Origin: Flavobacterium hydrophilum
GTDB lineage: Bacteria; Bacteroidota; Bacteroidia; Flavobacteriales; Flavobacteriaceae
DNA: 64,000 bases
Direction of reading: 5' to 3'
Assembly (NCBI RefSeq): GCF_003202405.1
Contig: NZ_QJHL01000007.1
Span: forward strand, 1-64,000
Shown here: positions 28,293 to 37,500 of the stretch, one piece after another
Layout: the number at the start of each line of letters is the position of its first letter
Position numbering within the stretch: the stretch's first letter is position 1
The notes under the pieces: model-generated
What the model saw: the letters and a program-made list of their open reading frames with translations, nothing else
The model's database searches: none
What the model was told of the DNA's origin: nothing
Position numbers and translations under genes: made by a program

Positions 28293-28320
28293 AAGAGGGA
28301 CTTTGTGTTCCTCTTTTTTA
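28293..28320 (+). terminator. Intrinsic terminator of the PL8 operon
   Basis: The stem aagagg/cctctt (28293-28298 with 28310-28315) is extended by a wobble pair and followed by a T run, 35 bases after the GH43-like stop. Confidence 0.7.
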
Positions 28321-28407
28321 TTTTGGAACAATTATTTGTTTGTTATTGATAATCAGGTTTCAGTAACTTGTTTTTTGTAGGTTTTTACCTTTATTAGATA
28401 TTAAAAA

Positions 28408-28534
28408 AGTGCTCGAGCACATTCTTTTTAGGTCTTGATATGTAAGGAATTTTTGATTTTTGTATTAAATTTATGTGTTCGAGCACATTTTTTAGCAATT
28501 TCCTTGTTTTTATAATAACCTTTACATAATATTG
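28408..28534 (+). promoter_or_regulatory. susC promoter with two LacI-type operators
   Basis: Operator 1 is AGTGCTCGAGCACA (28408-28421) and operator 2 is TGTGTTCGAGCACA (28474-28487), centres 66 bp apart. TTG lies at 28504-28506, then a 20-bp spacer, then TAATATTG (28527-28534, one mismatch). The centre of operator 2 is 23.5 bp before TTG. The ATG of susC follows about 40 bases after the -7 box. Confidence 0.82.
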
Positions 28535-28577
28535 TATCACACAACCGACAAATTAACCAAAAAACTAAACTAGAATT

Positions 28578-31500
28578 ATGAAAAAATTTAATTTAAAATA
28601 TCCGCCTTTCGATAAGGTTTTCAAGCCTTTACTTGTTGGTATTTTTTTGATACTCATGCCAGTTTTTGTAAAAGCACAAACCCAGACGATATCCGGTACT
28701 GTATATGATGATAAGAAAGATCCTCTGCCTGGTGTTACCGTTATGGTAAAAGAAACAAAACAAACCGTACTTACTGATTTTACAGGTCAGTTCAATATAA
28801 AAGCGAGTGCTTCATCTCAATTGGTTTTCAGCTATATGGGCTTTGAAACTTTTACAGCTCCTGTTGGAAATAAAACTTCAATGGTTGTTACATTAAAATC
28901 TTCAACCAATGATCTGGAGGAGATTGTTGTAGTAGGATATGGAGCAGTAAAGAGAAAAGATTTAACAGGATCGGTTTCTAGTGTAACTATGGAAGACATC
29001 AATAAAGCGCCTGTTCGTTCTTTTGATGACGCTTTGGCAGGTCGTGTGGCCGGAGTTCAGGTAACTTCTGCAGATGGTAGACCGGGTTCTGGTGTTAACA
29101 TTGTTATTCGTGGAAATAACTCCGTTACTCAGGGTAACAGTCCTTTGTATGTTGTGGATGGTTTTCTGATTGAGGATCCTAATAATAATGTGATTAATCC
29201 GGCAGATATCGAATCTATTGATATTTTAAAAGATGCATCGGCTACCGCTATTTATGGAGCCAGAGGAGCCAATGGTGTTGTGGTAATTACAACTAAAAAA
29301 GGTAAAGAAGGTAAGGCAGTATTCAGTTTTAACAGTACTACCGGAATTCAGAATATGGCTAACAAGTTAGAATTAATGAATCCTTATGAGTATGTAAAAT
29401 ACCAGTTAGAATTCAATCCTGCAGCTACAGGAACACCGATGACTCCAACCGAAATTTATCTTTCTGACGGAAAAACACTTGATTATTATAAAAACCAAAA
29501 AGCGATTGACTGGCAGGATCTTACCAGCCGTACCGCTTTGTATCGCAATAATGATTTTGCGGTAAGAGGAGGAACAAAAAAGCTTAAATATGCATTTTCT
29601 GCATCGGCTACAGATCAGGACGGTATATTGTTAAATTCAAATTATGCAAGATATCAGGGACGCGCGGTTATAGATTATGCTATTACCGATAAGTTAAAAA
29701 TAGGAATTAATACAAATTACAGTTATTTGAAACAAACAGGAATCGATCCGACTAAAGGAGAAAATGGTTCGACTACCAATGTTATGACTTCGATCTGGGG
29801 AATGCGACCTGTTGCTTCTGATGATTTTAATTTGGTTGACGAATTTCAGGATCCGGATATGAATGCTTCTAATGATTACAGAATCAATCCTGTAATGAGT
29901 CTTGAGAACACTTATGATGTAACAAAAACCAATAATATCAATGCAAACGGATATGTGGAGTATCAGTTTACAAAAGATTTAAAATTAAGGTCAACTTACG
30001 GAATTATTGAAAACAGAACAGAAAGAGATGAGTTCTACAATACAAAAACATCCAGTGGACGTCCGGGAGGTGTAAACGGTGTAAACGGAAAAATTTCGCA
30101 TACCAATTACAACAACTGGCTAAACGAAAACACCCTGACCTGGGATAAAAAGTTAGGTGAAAAATCAAAATTAGTTGCTGTAGGAGGTTTTACTGCCCAA
30201 CAAAGAAAAACATGGAGTTATGGAAGAGCTGTAAATCAATTACCTAATGAAGACCTGAGATTTGACGGCTTTGATCAGGGAGTTCAGTTAAGAGTAGATC
30301 CGTTGGCTTCAGACTGGACTATGGCTTCTTTTTTAACAAGGGTGAATTACAGTTACGATTCTAAATATTTGTTCACAGCTTCATTCAGAGCTGACGGATC
30401 TTCTAAATTTCCTTCAAAAAACCATTGGGGATACTTTCCGTCTGCAGCTTTTGCCTGGAAATTTGATCAGGAAGAATTCATTAAAAATTTCGAACAGTTA
30501 TCAACAGGTAAATTGCGTATAAGTTATGGGCAAACCGGAAATAACCGTGTAGGGGATTTTGATTATCTCACAAGCTACTTTGATCCAATAATAAATAGTT
30601 ATGTTTTTGACAATCAATACGTACCGGGTGTAGTGGCTACAAAACTGGGTAATTCTGACTTGAAATGGGAAACTACAGAACAGATTGATGCAGGAATTGA
30701 TTTAGGTTTCTTTAAGGAAAGAATCTCTTTGAGTGTGGATGTTTATAAAAAAGTAACTAAAGATTTATTATTGAATACACAGCTTCCTCCAAGTTCAGGT
30801 TTTGGCGCTGCATTCAAAAATGTTGGTAGTGTAGAAAATAAAGGTTTGGAAATCACTTTGACTACTAAAAATATTGTTACTAAAGATTTTACATGGACAT
30901 CAAGTGCTAACATTGCTTTCAATAAAAGTAAATTAACAGCTTTAGGTGAAGGACAAACTTCACTTGAGAGTGTTGTTAAGTGGGACAATACATGGGGCAA
31001 TACAAGTGCTTATATTGCAAAAATTGGAGACCCTTTAGGACAAATGTATGGATATGAATGGCTGGGAACCTATAAGAGGGAAGATTTTGATGAGCAGACA
31101 AACGGTACTCTTTTGTTAAAAGCAGAAGTTGCCACTAACGGAAATACAAGAGCAACTATTCAGCCGGGAGATATCAAATATAAAGATCAAAACGGTGATA
31201 ATGTTGTTAATTCACAGGATTATGTGGTAATAGGTCATGGTTTACCAATTCATACAGGTGGATTCAGTAATAATTTTACCTATAAAGGTTTTGATTTAAA
31301 TGTTTTCTTTCAATGGTCGTATGGCAATGATATTTTAAATGCAAATCGTCTTTTGTTTGAAGGAAATGCAAATGCTCAGGGAAATCTGAATCAGTATGCT
31401 AGTTATCAAAATCGTTGGACTACTGAAAATCAAGACTCTGATATGTTTCGTACCAGAGGTTTCTTTGGCGGAGGATATTCAACAAATTATGTTGAAGACG

Positions 31501-31742
31501 GTTCTTATTTAAGATTAAAAACGGTTGCTTTAGGATACAATCTGGATTCAAAGTTTGTTGCTAAATTACGTTTGAAATCATTGAGATTCTTCGTGTCAGG
31601 ACAGAATTTAGTAACCTGGACAAAGTATTCAGGATTAGATCCCGAGGTAAATACATATAGTTCTGCCTTAACTCCGGGATTTGATTTTTCTGCCTATCCT
31701 CGTGCCCGTACTTTTGCTTTCGGTACAAACATTACATTTTAA
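28578..31742 (+). CDS. SusC-like TonB-dependent outer-membrane transporter
   Basis: The 1054-residue protein has a signal peptide (to about VKAQ) and a carboxypeptidase-regulatory-like domain (ISGTVYDDKKDPLPGVTVMV, about 38-110). A TonB box follows (EEIVVVGYG, about 114-122), then a plug domain (IVIRGNNSVTQGNSPLYVVDG, ending AIYGARGANGVVVITTKKG), and a 22-strand-type barrel that ends in aromatic F (FGTNITF). It imports oligosaccharides produced by the surface lyase, with the SusD-like partner 20 bp downstream. The gene has its own operator-controlled promoter. Confidence 0.96.
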   Translation: MKKFNLKYPPFDKVFKPLLVGIFLILMPVFVKAQTQTISGTVYDDKKDPLPGVTVMVKETKQTVLTDFTGQFNIKASASSQLVFSYMGFETFTAPVGNKTSMVVTLKSSTNDLEEIVVVGYGAVKRKDLTGSVSSVTMEDINKAPVRSFDDALAGRVAGVQVTSADGRPGSGVNIVIRGNNSVTQGNSPLYVVDGFLIEDPNNNVINPADIESIDILKDASATAIYGARGANGVVVITTKKGKEGKAVFSFNSTTGIQNMANKLELMNPYEYVKYQLEFNPAATGTPMTPTEIYLSDGKTLDYYKNQKAIDWQDLTSRTALYRNNDFAVRGGTKKLKYAFSASATDQDGILLNSNYARYQGRAVIDYAITDKLKIGINTNYSYLKQTGIDPTKGENGSTTNVMTSIWGMRPVASDDFNLVDEFQDPDMNASNDYRINPVMSLENTYDVTKTNNINANGYVEYQFTKDLKLRSTYGIIENRTERDEFYNTKTSSGRPGGVNGVNGKISHTNYNNWLNENTLTWDKKLGEKSKLVAVGGFTAQQRKTWSYGRAVNQLPNEDLRFDGFDQGVQLRVDPLASDWTMASFLTRVNYSYDSKYLFTASFRADGSSKFPSKNHWGYFPSAAFAWKFDQEEFIKNFEQLSTGKLRISYGQTGNNRVGDFDYLTSYFDPIINSYVFDNQYVPGVVATKLGNSDLKWETTEQIDAGIDLGFFKERISLSVDVYKKVTKDLLLNTQLPPSSGFGAAFKNVGSVENKGLEITLTTKNIVTKDFTWTSSANIAFNKSKLTALGEGQTSLESVVKWDNTWGNTSAYIAKIGDPLGQMYGYEWLGTYKREDFDEQTNGTLLLKAEVATNGNTRATIQPGDIKYKDQNGDNVVNSQDYVVIGHGLPIHTGGFSNNFTYKGFDLNVFFQWSYGNDILNANRLLFEGNANAQGNLNQYASYQNRWTTENQDSDMFRTRGFFGGGYSTNYVEDGSYLRLKTVALGYNLDSKFVAKLRLKSLRFFVSGQNLVTWTKYSGLDPEVNTYSSALTPGFDFSAYPRARTFAFGTNITF

Positions 31743-31762
31743 TAACACTAAATTATTTTCAA

Positions 31763-33439
31763 ATGAAAAAGATATATATAGTACTGATTTTAGCCGGAAT
31801 GATGACAAGTTCCTGTGAAGATTTTTTAAATACCGAGCCAACTGATAAAATTTCTTTAGAACAATATTATACGAATGAAGAAGGCTTAACCCAGGCTTTG
31901 GCAGGGGTGTATGACCCATTAGGTTCAGAGAAAATATATGGTAATAATTTATATACTTATCTGGAAGTATGTACAGATGAGGGATATTATGCCCGTTCGG
32001 CACAAACTACAGGTGTACAGGTTTATAATTTTAATCCAAGTTCAACAGAGGTTACCAATTTGTGGACAGAACTTTATAACGGAGTTAACAGAGCCAATGA
32101 TTTAATAGCACATATTAATGTGCCAAAAATGGATGAAGAAAAAAGACAGGTTATATTAGGTGAAGCCTTATTTTTAAGAGGATACTATTACTTTATGCTG
32201 GTTTCCAGATTTGGAGATGTACCTTTAAAACTTACCCCTACAACAAGTCCTAATTCAGTTCAGATACCAAAAACAGCGACTGCTGAAGTATATGCTCAGA
32301 TATTAAAGGACATGACTGATGCCGAAGCAAAAGTAGCTACATCTTCATCAATAGGATATCCAAGCCGTGTTTCAAAAACGGTAGTTCAGGGAATTCTGGC
32401 AAGAGTATGTCTGCAAATGGCAGGCTATCCTTTAATGGATACTGCAAAATACGCAGATGCATTAAGCTGGTCAAAAAAAGTAATAGATTCAGGAGAACAT
32501 GCTTTAAATGTTAGTTATAATACGGATCCGGCTTATAATAGTTTTAATCAGACTATAGCAACTGTTCCGGTTAATTCAAATAATGCATACCGTCAGATAT
32601 TCATCAATCATGCAAGTGATGTTTATGACATCAAAGAAAGTATGTGGGAAATCGAGTTTAAAGGAAATCGTACCGATGGTTATTCTGATGCAGGACGTTT
32701 AGGAAGCCAAAATGGTATCACTATGGCGCCATCATCTGCAACTTCAGTTTTATTAACTAACTTAGGATATTGCTATGGTTTTGTAAAAGGAACCGGACGT
32801 TTATGGAGTAAGTATGGCACAGGGGATTTACGTCGTGACTGGGTATTGACTACTTATACTTTTGCGGTCAATAATACTACTAATGTGGCAACTAAAACAG
32901 CTATTTCGAAAACACAGCCTTACACCAGGGATTGTGGAAAGTGGAGAAGGGAATATGAAACGCTGACACCAAAAAATAAAAATTATACGCCAATCAATTT
33001 CCCTGTTTTAAGATATTCAGATGTTCTTTTAATGTATGCCGAAGCTGAAAATCAGGTAAACGGAGCAACTACAAATGCATACGAAGCCATTAATCAGGTA
33101 AGACGCAGAGGATATGGACTTCCAATTAATACGCCAAGCGCAGCAGCTGATTTGACCGGACTTAATGCCGGAGCTTTTCAACTGGCTATCGAAGATGAAC
33201 GTATGCGTGAATTGTGTTTTGAAGGATTGCGTAAAATGGATTTAATTCGTTGGAATAAGTTTGTTGCAACAATGAATTCAGTGGGAGCTGAAATAGGAGC
33301 TAATACAAATGCTACGGCACAGCAATATGGTGGTTTAGGAGGTAAAAGTGTTACAGCAAGAAATTTGTTGTTTCCTATTCCTTCTTTAGAAATATTGTCT
33401 AATAAAGCATTAACGCAAAGTGAACTCTGGTTACAATAA
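31763..33439 (+). CDS. SusD/RagB-like surface glycan-binding lipoprotein
   Basis: The 558-residue lipoprotein has a signal peptide with lipobox (MMTSSCEDFLNTEP, Cys18). The SusD family features follow: EQYYTNEEGLTQALAGVYDPL, the TPR-like helical core (LGEALFLRGYYYFMLVSRFG), and the C-terminal FPVLRYSDVLLMYAEAENQV and LIRWNKF. It forms the lid of the SusC transporter and binds the glycan. It is cotranscribed with susC and followed by a strong terminator. Confidence 0.95.
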   Translation: MKKIYIVLILAGMMTSSCEDFLNTEPTDKISLEQYYTNEEGLTQALAGVYDPLGSEKIYGNNLYTYLEVCTDEGYYARSAQTTGVQVYNFNPSSTEVTNLWTELYNGVNRANDLIAHINVPKMDEEKRQVILGEALFLRGYYYFMLVSRFGDVPLKLTPTTSPNSVQIPKTATAEVYAQILKDMTDAEAKVATSSSIGYPSRVSKTVVQGILARVCLQMAGYPLMDTAKYADALSWSKKVIDSGEHALNVSYNTDPAYNSFNQTIATVPVNSNNAYRQIFINHASDVYDIKESMWEIEFKGNRTDGYSDAGRLGSQNGITMAPSSATSVLLTNLGYCYGFVKGTGRLWSKYGTGDLRRDWVLTTYTFAVNNTTNVATKTAISKTQPYTRDCGKWRREYETLTPKNKNYTPINFPVLRYSDVLLMYAEAENQVNGATTNAYEAINQVRRRGYGLPINTPSAAADLTGLNAGAFQLAIEDERMRELCFEGLRKMDLIRWNKFVATMNSVGAEIGANTNATAQQYGGLGGKSVTARNLLFPIPSLEILSNKALTQSELWLQ

Positions 33440-33443
33440 AAAT

Positions 33444-33474
33444 AAAACCGGAAGAGCATTTCTTCCGGTTTTTT
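33444..33474 (+). terminator. Intrinsic terminator after susD
   Basis: A 12-bp stem (33444-33455 with 33461-33472, core ccggaaga/tcttccgg), a 5-base loop and a T run lie directly after the SusD stop. Genes beyond it need read-through or a promoter of their own. Confidence 0.9.
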
Positions 33475-33527
33475 AAATAATTCCCGAAATTGCATTTTGA
33501 AAGAAACAAACTCATAACAATTAAAAA

Positions 33528-34730
33528 ATGAAAAAAATCATATTAGTATTCCTGTGTTTTTTTAGCCTTTTCAGTTTTGCTCAAAAGTCAAAGGATTATG
33601 CTGCAATGAAAAAATTAATTGCTAATAATTTTGCTTTTGCGGCAAAGCAATATCAATATCTGGAGAAAGCTACGCCTGTAGATTCCATGCCCAAAACGTT
33701 TAAAGACAATCGGAACGTTAATTCAGATGTTTATTGGTGGTGTAGTGGTTTTTACCCGGGAACACTTCTATATATTTATGAGTATACTAAAAAGCCCTTG
33801 ATTCTGGATGAAGCCAAAAAAAGACTGGCAATTTTAGATACGGTAAAATATTTTACTAAAAACCATGATTTAGGTTTTATGATGTTTTGCAGTTTCGGAA
33901 ACGCTTATCGCCTGACAAAAAATGAAGAATATAAAAAAGTAATTCTGGAATCTTCAAAATCACTGGCAACCCGATATCGTCCGGATGCCAAGGTGATCCA
34001 GTCCTGGGAAATTACCGATGGCGGATTGAGGCAAAAAGGTTTTGTTGGCCCGGTTATTATTGATAATATGATGAATATTGAAATGCTGGAATGGGCAAGC
34101 CAGAACAGCACCGATAAAAGTTTTGCGGACATAGCCAGAAATCATGCAAACAGCACCATAAAAAATCATTTCAGGCCTGATTACAGCAGTTATCATGTAC
34201 TGGATTATGATTTAACCACAGGAGAAGTCCGCAAGAAAGTTACAGCACAAGGTTTTTCAGATTCGAGTGCATGGAGCAGGGGACAAGGATGGGCATTATA
34301 TGGTTACACGATGATGTACCGTTTTACAAAAGATCCGGCTTATTTAAAACAGGCACAGGGAATTGCAAAATTTATACTGAATCATCCAAATTTACCTGCT
34401 GATAAAGTTCCGTACTGGGATTTTGATGCTACTGAAATTCCTAATGCTTTGCGTGATGTATCTGCTGCATCAGTTTATGCATCAGCATTGTTAGAGTTAG
34501 GGCAATATACTTCAGGAGAAGAAAAACAAAATTACGTCGATGTTGCCAAAACCATTCTCAAATCATTATCGGGCTCAAAATATCGTGCTCAGTTAGGTAC
34601 GAATGGAGGATTTTTATTGATGCATAGTGTCGGTTCGATTCCGCATAAAAGCGAAATTGATGTTCCGTTAACGTATGCCGATTATTATTTCCTGGAAGCA
34701 TTGTTACGTTATAAAAAGTGGTATTTATAA
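33528..34730 (+). CDS. GH88 unsaturated glucuronyl hydrolase
   Basis: The 400-residue protein has a signal peptide (to about FSFAQ). It folds as an alpha6/alpha6 barrel with GH88 signatures: YWWCSGFYPGTLLYIYE, TKNHDLGFMMFCSFG (first catalytic Asp, about 113), VGPVIIDNMMNIEMLEWAS (second Asp, about 179), and SDSSAWSRGQGWALYGY. GH88 removes the 4,5-unsaturated uronate that PL8 lyases leave on the non-reducing end, by vinyl-ether hydration. It frees 4-deoxy-5-keto-uronate and a hexosamine. This links the lyases to the amino-sugar operon and to the KduD-like dehydrogenase. It is probably periplasmic. Confidence 0.93.
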   Translation: MKKIILVFLCFFSLFSFAQKSKDYAAMKKLIANNFAFAAKQYQYLEKATPVDSMPKTFKDNRNVNSDVYWWCSGFYPGTLLYIYEYTKKPLILDEAKKRLAILDTVKYFTKNHDLGFMMFCSFGNAYRLTKNEEYKKVILESSKSLATRYRPDAKVIQSWEITDGGLRQKGFVGPVIIDNMMNIEMLEWASQNSTDKSFADIARNHANSTIKNHFRPDYSSYHVLDYDLTTGEVRKKVTAQGFSDSSAWSRGQGWALYGYTMMYRFTKDPAYLKQAQGIAKFILNHPNLPADKVPYWDFDATEIPNALRDVSAASVYASALLELGQYTSGEEKQNYVDVAKTILKSLSGSKYRAQLGTNGGFLLMHSVGSIPHKSEIDVPLTYADYYFLEALLRYKKWYL

Positions 34731-34753
34731 ATTGTTTGGTTAACTATTTCAAT

Positions 34754-34850
34754 ACATAAGGATAGCTTTTAAATTGCTAAAGGTTTTTTGCTGGTCTCAA
34801 TCTATCTATAATTTTAGCTGAAAATTATAATTTAAAGCTATCTTCTATGT
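34754..34850 (+). repeat. Long imperfect inverted repeat between GH88 and beta-helix genes
   Basis: Arms 34754-34775 and 34829-34850 pair over about 20 bp with few mismatches (gatagctttt-aaatt with aatttaaagctatc, plus acata/tatgt). An inner hairpin aatttt-agctg-aaaatt lies at 34810-34826. It could be a leader structure or terminator; no T tract follows directly. Confidence 0.5.
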
Positions 34851-34910
34851 GTTGAATAAATTGCATTATGCTGTTTTAAAGGATGTACGGTTTATACTAA
34901 AAAAGATAAG

Positions 34911-36467
34911 ATGTATAATTTTAATAAAAAACATATTCGAACAGGGTTTATTGCAGCTTTGAATTTGTTTGCTGTCACATTATCCGCTCAGCAAAAATCC
35001 AAAATATTTGAAGATTACAAGAAAGACAAGACCCTTTTGCCTGATTTCTCTTATGTGGGTTACCACCATGGCGAAAAGGCAATTCCGAATGTAACTAACT
35101 ATAAAATCTTTGATGTTACTTCTTTTGGAGCAAAACCTGATGATGGAATTTCAGATAAGACAGCCATTCAAAAAGCAATTGATGCAGCGAATAAAAATGG
35201 CTCGGGAATTGTTTTTTTTCCGAAAGGGAGGTTCTTAGTTAATGAAGACAGCGATTTGGCCAATTCTGTAATTTCAAAAAAAGGACATATTGTTTTCAGA
35301 GGAAGCGGCTCAGGCACAGGAGGAACAGAGTTGTATATGAAAAACGCTCTTCCACCCGCTGATCCTTCTAAAATGTGGACAGTTCCGCCGTTATTTATTT
35401 TTGGCAGTTCCGGTTCTGATAAAAAAATAGGTGAGGTTACGCAGGCAGTTTCTATTGGTAAATTCACTATAAAATTAAATACCACCGAAGGTCTGGCAGA
35501 AGGGGATTGGATTGTTCTAAAATTACTCGATAACAATAAAGACTTAATTGCATCAGAATTAAAACACAATAAAGTTGAACCGGAATGGACTTATCTTATC
35601 GAGAAAGGAATTGATGTCAAAGTTTTTTATCAGATTAAGAATATAAAGAAAGATGCAGTAACACTTTTTGCACCTGTTTCGTATGCAATTGATCCAAAAT
35701 ACAAATGGGAAGTTTACAAATTCGCCAACAGTGAAGAGGTTGGGATAGAAGATATTGCATTTGTGGGTAATTGGACAGAAAAATTCGTTCACCACCGTTC
35801 ATGGAAAGACGATAGTGGTTTTACGATGCTGAATATTAGAAGAAACACTAATTCATGGATGAAAAATTGCCGTTTTACAGATTGCAGTGTTGCGGCAACA
35901 ATTGCCCAAAGTGCCAATATTTCTGTTTTAAATTGTAAAATCGATGGTAATGCCGGACATCAGGCGATAAACTCGAATGGTTCTACCAATGTACTTATAG
36001 CTAATTGTGTTGATGAAGCATCACAATGGCATTCTTTCGGCTCATCACATGGGGCTATGAATACGGTAATTTGGAAATGTAAATATCCTTCGACTACTTG
36101 TTTTGAATCACATTCGAGCCAGCCCAGAAATACATTGCTGGATAATGTCGAAGGCGGTTTGATGAATGGCCGTGCGGGCGGTGCAAAAGAAAATATGCCC
36201 AATCATATGCAGGGTCTGGTGTTGTGGAATTACAAACAAACGAATGAAGCTGTAAAAGATTTTGAGTTTTGGCCTTCTCCGGAAGTATTTGAGTGGTGGA
36301 GAATTCTTAATCCAATAGTGGTTGGTTTTACAAGCAAGGGCACAACTTTTAAAATGGAGCAATTAGGACAGTCTGAATCAATAGGAAAAGCTGTTGAACC
36401 GGGTTCCTTGTATTTGGCTCAATTGAAATTAAGACTGAAAATGATACCGGATTGGTTGAAAAATTAA
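34911..36467 (+). CDS. Secreted right-handed beta-helix protein, pectate-lyase superfamily
   Basis: The 518-residue protein has a signal peptide (to about LSAQ). It begins the helix with the pectate_lyase_3 type motif FDVTSFGAKPDDGISDKTAI (about 67-86) and IDAANKNGSGIVFFPKGRF. Parallel beta-helix repeats follow (VGIEDIAFVG, WMKNCRFTDCSVAATIAQSA, ISVLNCKIDG, NVLIANCVDEASQWHSFGSS). It may be an extra lyase or a sulfated-glycan hydrolase. Membership of a beta-helix lyase family such as PL29 or another GAG-active family would need a profile search. Its place between GH88 and the esterase/sulfatase supports a role in the same glycan; exact activity is unknown. Confidence 0.7.
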   Translation: MYNFNKKHIRTGFIAALNLFAVTLSAQQKSKIFEDYKKDKTLLPDFSYVGYHHGEKAIPNVTNYKIFDVTSFGAKPDDGISDKTAIQKAIDAANKNGSGIVFFPKGRFLVNEDSDLANSVISKKGHIVFRGSGSGTGGTELYMKNALPPADPSKMWTVPPLFIFGSSGSDKKIGEVTQAVSIGKFTIKLNTTEGLAEGDWIVLKLLDNNKDLIASELKHNKVEPEWTYLIEKGIDVKVFYQIKNIKKDAVTLFAPVSYAIDPKYKWEVYKFANSEEVGIEDIAFVGNWTEKFVHHRSWKDDSGFTMLNIRRNTNSWMKNCRFTDCSVAATIAQSANISVLNCKIDGNAGHQAINSNGSTNVLIANCVDEASQWHSFGSSHGAMNTVIWKCKYPSTTCFESHSSQPRNTLLDNVEGGLMNGRAGGAKENMPNHMQGLVLWNYKQTNEAVKDFEFWPSPEVFEWWRILNPIVVGFTSKGTTFKMEQLGQSESIGKAVEPGSLYLAQLKLRLKMIPDWLKN

Positions 36468-36507
36468 CGATCATTCAATAATCACACATTATCAAAAAAC
36501 AAATTTC

Positions 36508-37455
36508 ATGACCCAATCAATTATTTTATCCGAAAAAGAACCCTCACTAATTTTATTCTTTGGAATGGGTATTTCCTCTTTTTCGGAAAATAAAGAAATA
36601 AAATTATGGGACAAAATTCCGGATGCTATAACCACTAAACGGTATAAAGAAGTACCGAGAATAGATGACCTGGGAAATATTACGGGAATCCGAAAAGTTA
36701 TTGAACCTACGCTGAAAATATTTTTAGCAGAGAATAAAGGAGCCAAAAACACTGCGGTTGTTATTTGTCCAGGCGGAGGGTATGCCCTTTTGTCTCATGA
36801 AAAAGAAGGCGAACATGTAGCCAAATGGTTTCAGTCTATTGGTATTTCGGCTTTTGTTTTGAAGTACAGGCTTCCAAGTGATGCCATTATGAAAAACAAA
36901 ACAATTGGTCCGTTGCAGGATGCTCAGGAAGCGATAAGAACTTTGCGCCGAAATGCTGACGAATGGAATCTTGATATGTCAAAAATTGGAATCATGGGCT
37001 TTTCGGCAGGAGGACATTTGGCCTCAACTTTGTCAACACATTATAATGACAAAGTGTATGAATGCAAAGATGATAGCAGCGCACGTCCTGATTTCTCTAT
37101 TTTGATTTATCCGGTAATTTCGATGGAAGACGGAATTACGCACAGTGGTTCAAAAGAAAACCTTTTAGGAAAAACGACCAGCAGTGAAATGATTGCCAAA
37201 TATTCGAATGAAAAACAGGTTAACAAATCCACTCCAAAAACTTTTTTGATACATGCTACTGACGACAAATCGGTCCCGGTTGAAAACAGCATCAATTATT
37301 ATTTGGCATTAAAGCAAAATAAAGTTCCGGTTGAAATGCATTTGTATGAAAATGGTGGACATGGTTTTGGTTTAGGAGTTGCAGGAACCAATAAAAATTG
37401 GCCAAAGGCTTGTGAAAAATGGTTAGCTGCAAATGGTTTGATTAAAATTCCATAA
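36508..37455 (+). CDS. Alpha/beta-hydrolase, carbohydrate-esterase-like
   Basis: The 315-residue protein has the fold and triad of BD-FAE/acetyl-xylan-esterase-like enzymes: VVICPGGGYALLSHEKEG (oxyanion region), the nucleophile in IGIMGFSAGGHLAS, Asp in HATDDKSVP and His in NGGHGFGLG. The N-terminus (MTQSIILSEKEPSLILFFGM) is unlike a normal signal peptide, with acidic residues before a short hydrophobic stretch. Either it is cytoplasmic or the start region has diverged. It probably removes acetyl groups from the glycan or oligosaccharide. Confidence 0.78.
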   Translation: MTQSIILSEKEPSLILFFGMGISSFSENKEIKLWDKIPDAITTKRYKEVPRIDDLGNITGIRKVIEPTLKIFLAENKGAKNTAVVICPGGGYALLSHEKEGEHVAKWFQSIGISAFVLKYRLPSDAIMKNKTIGPLQDAQEAIRTLRRNADEWNLDMSKIGIMGFSAGGHLASTLSTHYNDKVYECKDDSSARPDFSILIYPVISMEDGITHSGSKENLLGKTTSSEMIAKYSNEKQVNKSTPKTFLIHATDDKSVPVENSINYYLALKQNKVPVEMHLYENGGHGFGLGVAGTNKNWPKACEKWLAANGLIKIP

Positions 37456-37500
37456 GAAAGACATAATCAATTTTAAAAAGAATTAAATCTATACTATTTA

